From: Alteromonas antoniana | GTDB taxonomy: Bacteria; Pseudomonadota; Gammaproteobacteria; Enterobacterales; Alteromonadaceae | Length of the DNA: 64,000 nucleotides | Reading direction: 5' to 3' | NCBI RefSeq assembly: GCF_019249295.1 | Contig: NZ_JAESDH010000015.1 | Coordinates: 1 to 64,000, forward strand | In this document: positions 63,544-64,000 of the stretch, piece by piece | Layout: the number at the start of each line of letters is the position of its first letter | Position numbering within the stretch: position 1 is the stretch's first letter | Notes under the pieces: generated by a model | Told to the model about the DNA's origin: nothing | Databases searched by the model: none | What the model saw: only the letters and a program-made list of their open reading frames with translations | Made by a program: the position numbers and the translations under genes

Positions 63544-64000
63544 ATGGAAAAACCAAAGCTAATCCAACGCTTTGCTGAGCGCTTTAGTGTCGATCCAAAC
63601 AAATTGTTCGATACCCTAAAAGCAACAGCATTCAAGCAACGTGACGGTAGTGCACCGACCAATGAGCAGATGATGGCGCTCTTGGTGGTTGCAGATCAGT
63701 ACGGCTTGAACCCTTTCACCAAAGAGATTTTTGCGTTCCCTGATAAACAAGCTGGAATTATTCCAGTGGTAGGTGTCGATGGATGGTCTCGCATCATCAA
63801 TCAACACGACCAGTTTGATGGCATGGAGTTTAAGACTTCAGAAAACAAAGTCTCACTGGATGGCGCGAAAGAATGCCCTGAATGGATGGAATGCATCATC
63901 TATCGGCGCGACCGTTCGCACCCAGTCAAAATCACTGAGTATCTGGATGAAGTCTATCGACCGCCTTTTGAAGGTAACGGCAAAAATGGCCCTTACCGGG
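63544..64000 (+). CDS. bet: Bet recombinase (RecT/Redbeta family), 3' end outside the window
   Basis: First 152 residues: MEKPKLIQRFAERFSVDPNKLFDTLKATAFKQRDGSAPTNEQMMALLVVADQYGLNPFTKEIFAFPDKQAGIIPVVGVDGWSRIIN. This is the N-terminal single-strand annealing domain of Bet/RecT, known in SXT as s065 with the exonuclease s066 next. Single-strand annealing with Ssb and Exo promotes ICE recombination and hybrid formation. The open frame runs off the window end. Confidence 0.93.
   Translation, partial: MEKPKLIQRFAERFSVDPNKLFDTLKATAFKQRDGSAPTNEQMMALLVVADQYGLNPFTKEIFAFPDKQAGIIPVVGVDGWSRIINQHDQFDGMEFKTSENKVSLDGAKECPEWMECIIYRRDRSHPVKITEYLDEVYRPPFEGNGKNGPYR

Noticed and set aside
1-64000. CRISPR array, tRNA or rRNA genes
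   Set aside because: No regularly spaced 24-40-bp identical repeats with unique spacers, and no cloverleaf or rRNA sequence seen on either strand. The regular repeats found are IS ends.

Overview
The window is an internal stretch of an SXT/R391-family integrative and conjugative element (ICE). The order of conserved genes supports this: rumB'-rumA, a DEDDh exonuclease, traI-traD-traJ, traL-E-K-B-V-A, dsbC-traC-trbI-like-trhF-traW-traU-traN, an s063-like gene, ssb and bet. Neither end of the ICE (int/att, setCD) is present, so the host cannot be named. A gammaproteobacterium is likely from the ICE family and from the cargo proteins. Family names come from recognising sequence by eye; no database search was run.

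Layout. (1) 1-3000: rumB is broken by a tyrosine-recombinase element, and the second gene of that element is cut by an IS21-family fragment. (2) 3008-5388: rumA with a LexA box, a 640-bp intergenic region rich in hairpins, an exonuclease and a small backbone gene. (3) 5514-17596, in the position of hotspot HS5: a restriction island read as one operon, WYL regulator-hsdM-hsdS-HNH nuclease-hsdR-mcrB-mcrC-mrr. The S subunit has a single recognition domain, and the M/S/HNH/start-of-R block is visibly more AT-rich than its flanks. (4) 17690-23775: two small genes, then traI, traD, a small gene and traJ.

(5) 23837-40211, in HS1: a nested insertion. An IS21 element (5-bp duplication CTCGT) sits in the 3' end of a backbone gene. 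Between its istA and istB, at the istB start, lies a 13.7-kb composite transposon bounded by two direct copies of an IS4-superfamily element (outer duplication TAATA). Its cargo is a chromosome-like segment: a LysE/RhtB fragment, a RES/Xre toxin-antitoxin pair whose toxin has a nonsense codon, a TetR-controlled RND efflux pump, a methyltransferase and a broken hemerythrin. IS1380 and IS1595 (8-bp duplication) elements have landed in it as well.

(6) 41058-45164: traLEKBVA. (7) 45281-50484, in HS2: an AbiE toxin-antitoxin pair whose toxin gene is split by a 3372-bp ISPpu12-like element (MerR, cation transporter, lspA, ISL3 transposase; 8-bp duplication CGAAGACT). (8) 50616-60385: the second mating-pair-formation block. 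(9) 60617-64000: two HS4 genes including a possible uracil-DNA-glycosylase-fold protein, then s063-like, a small membrane gene, ssb and bet (cut by the window end).

Together the tra genes encode relaxase processing, coupling and an F-type type IV secretion system, ssb/bet a phage-like recombination module, and rumA SOS mutagenesis. Across operon heads (the 5089 gene, traI, traL, dsbC, the 62703 gene, bet) inverted repeats pair with the ribosome-binding site or start codon. This recurring pattern is the best candidate here for an undescribed control layer.
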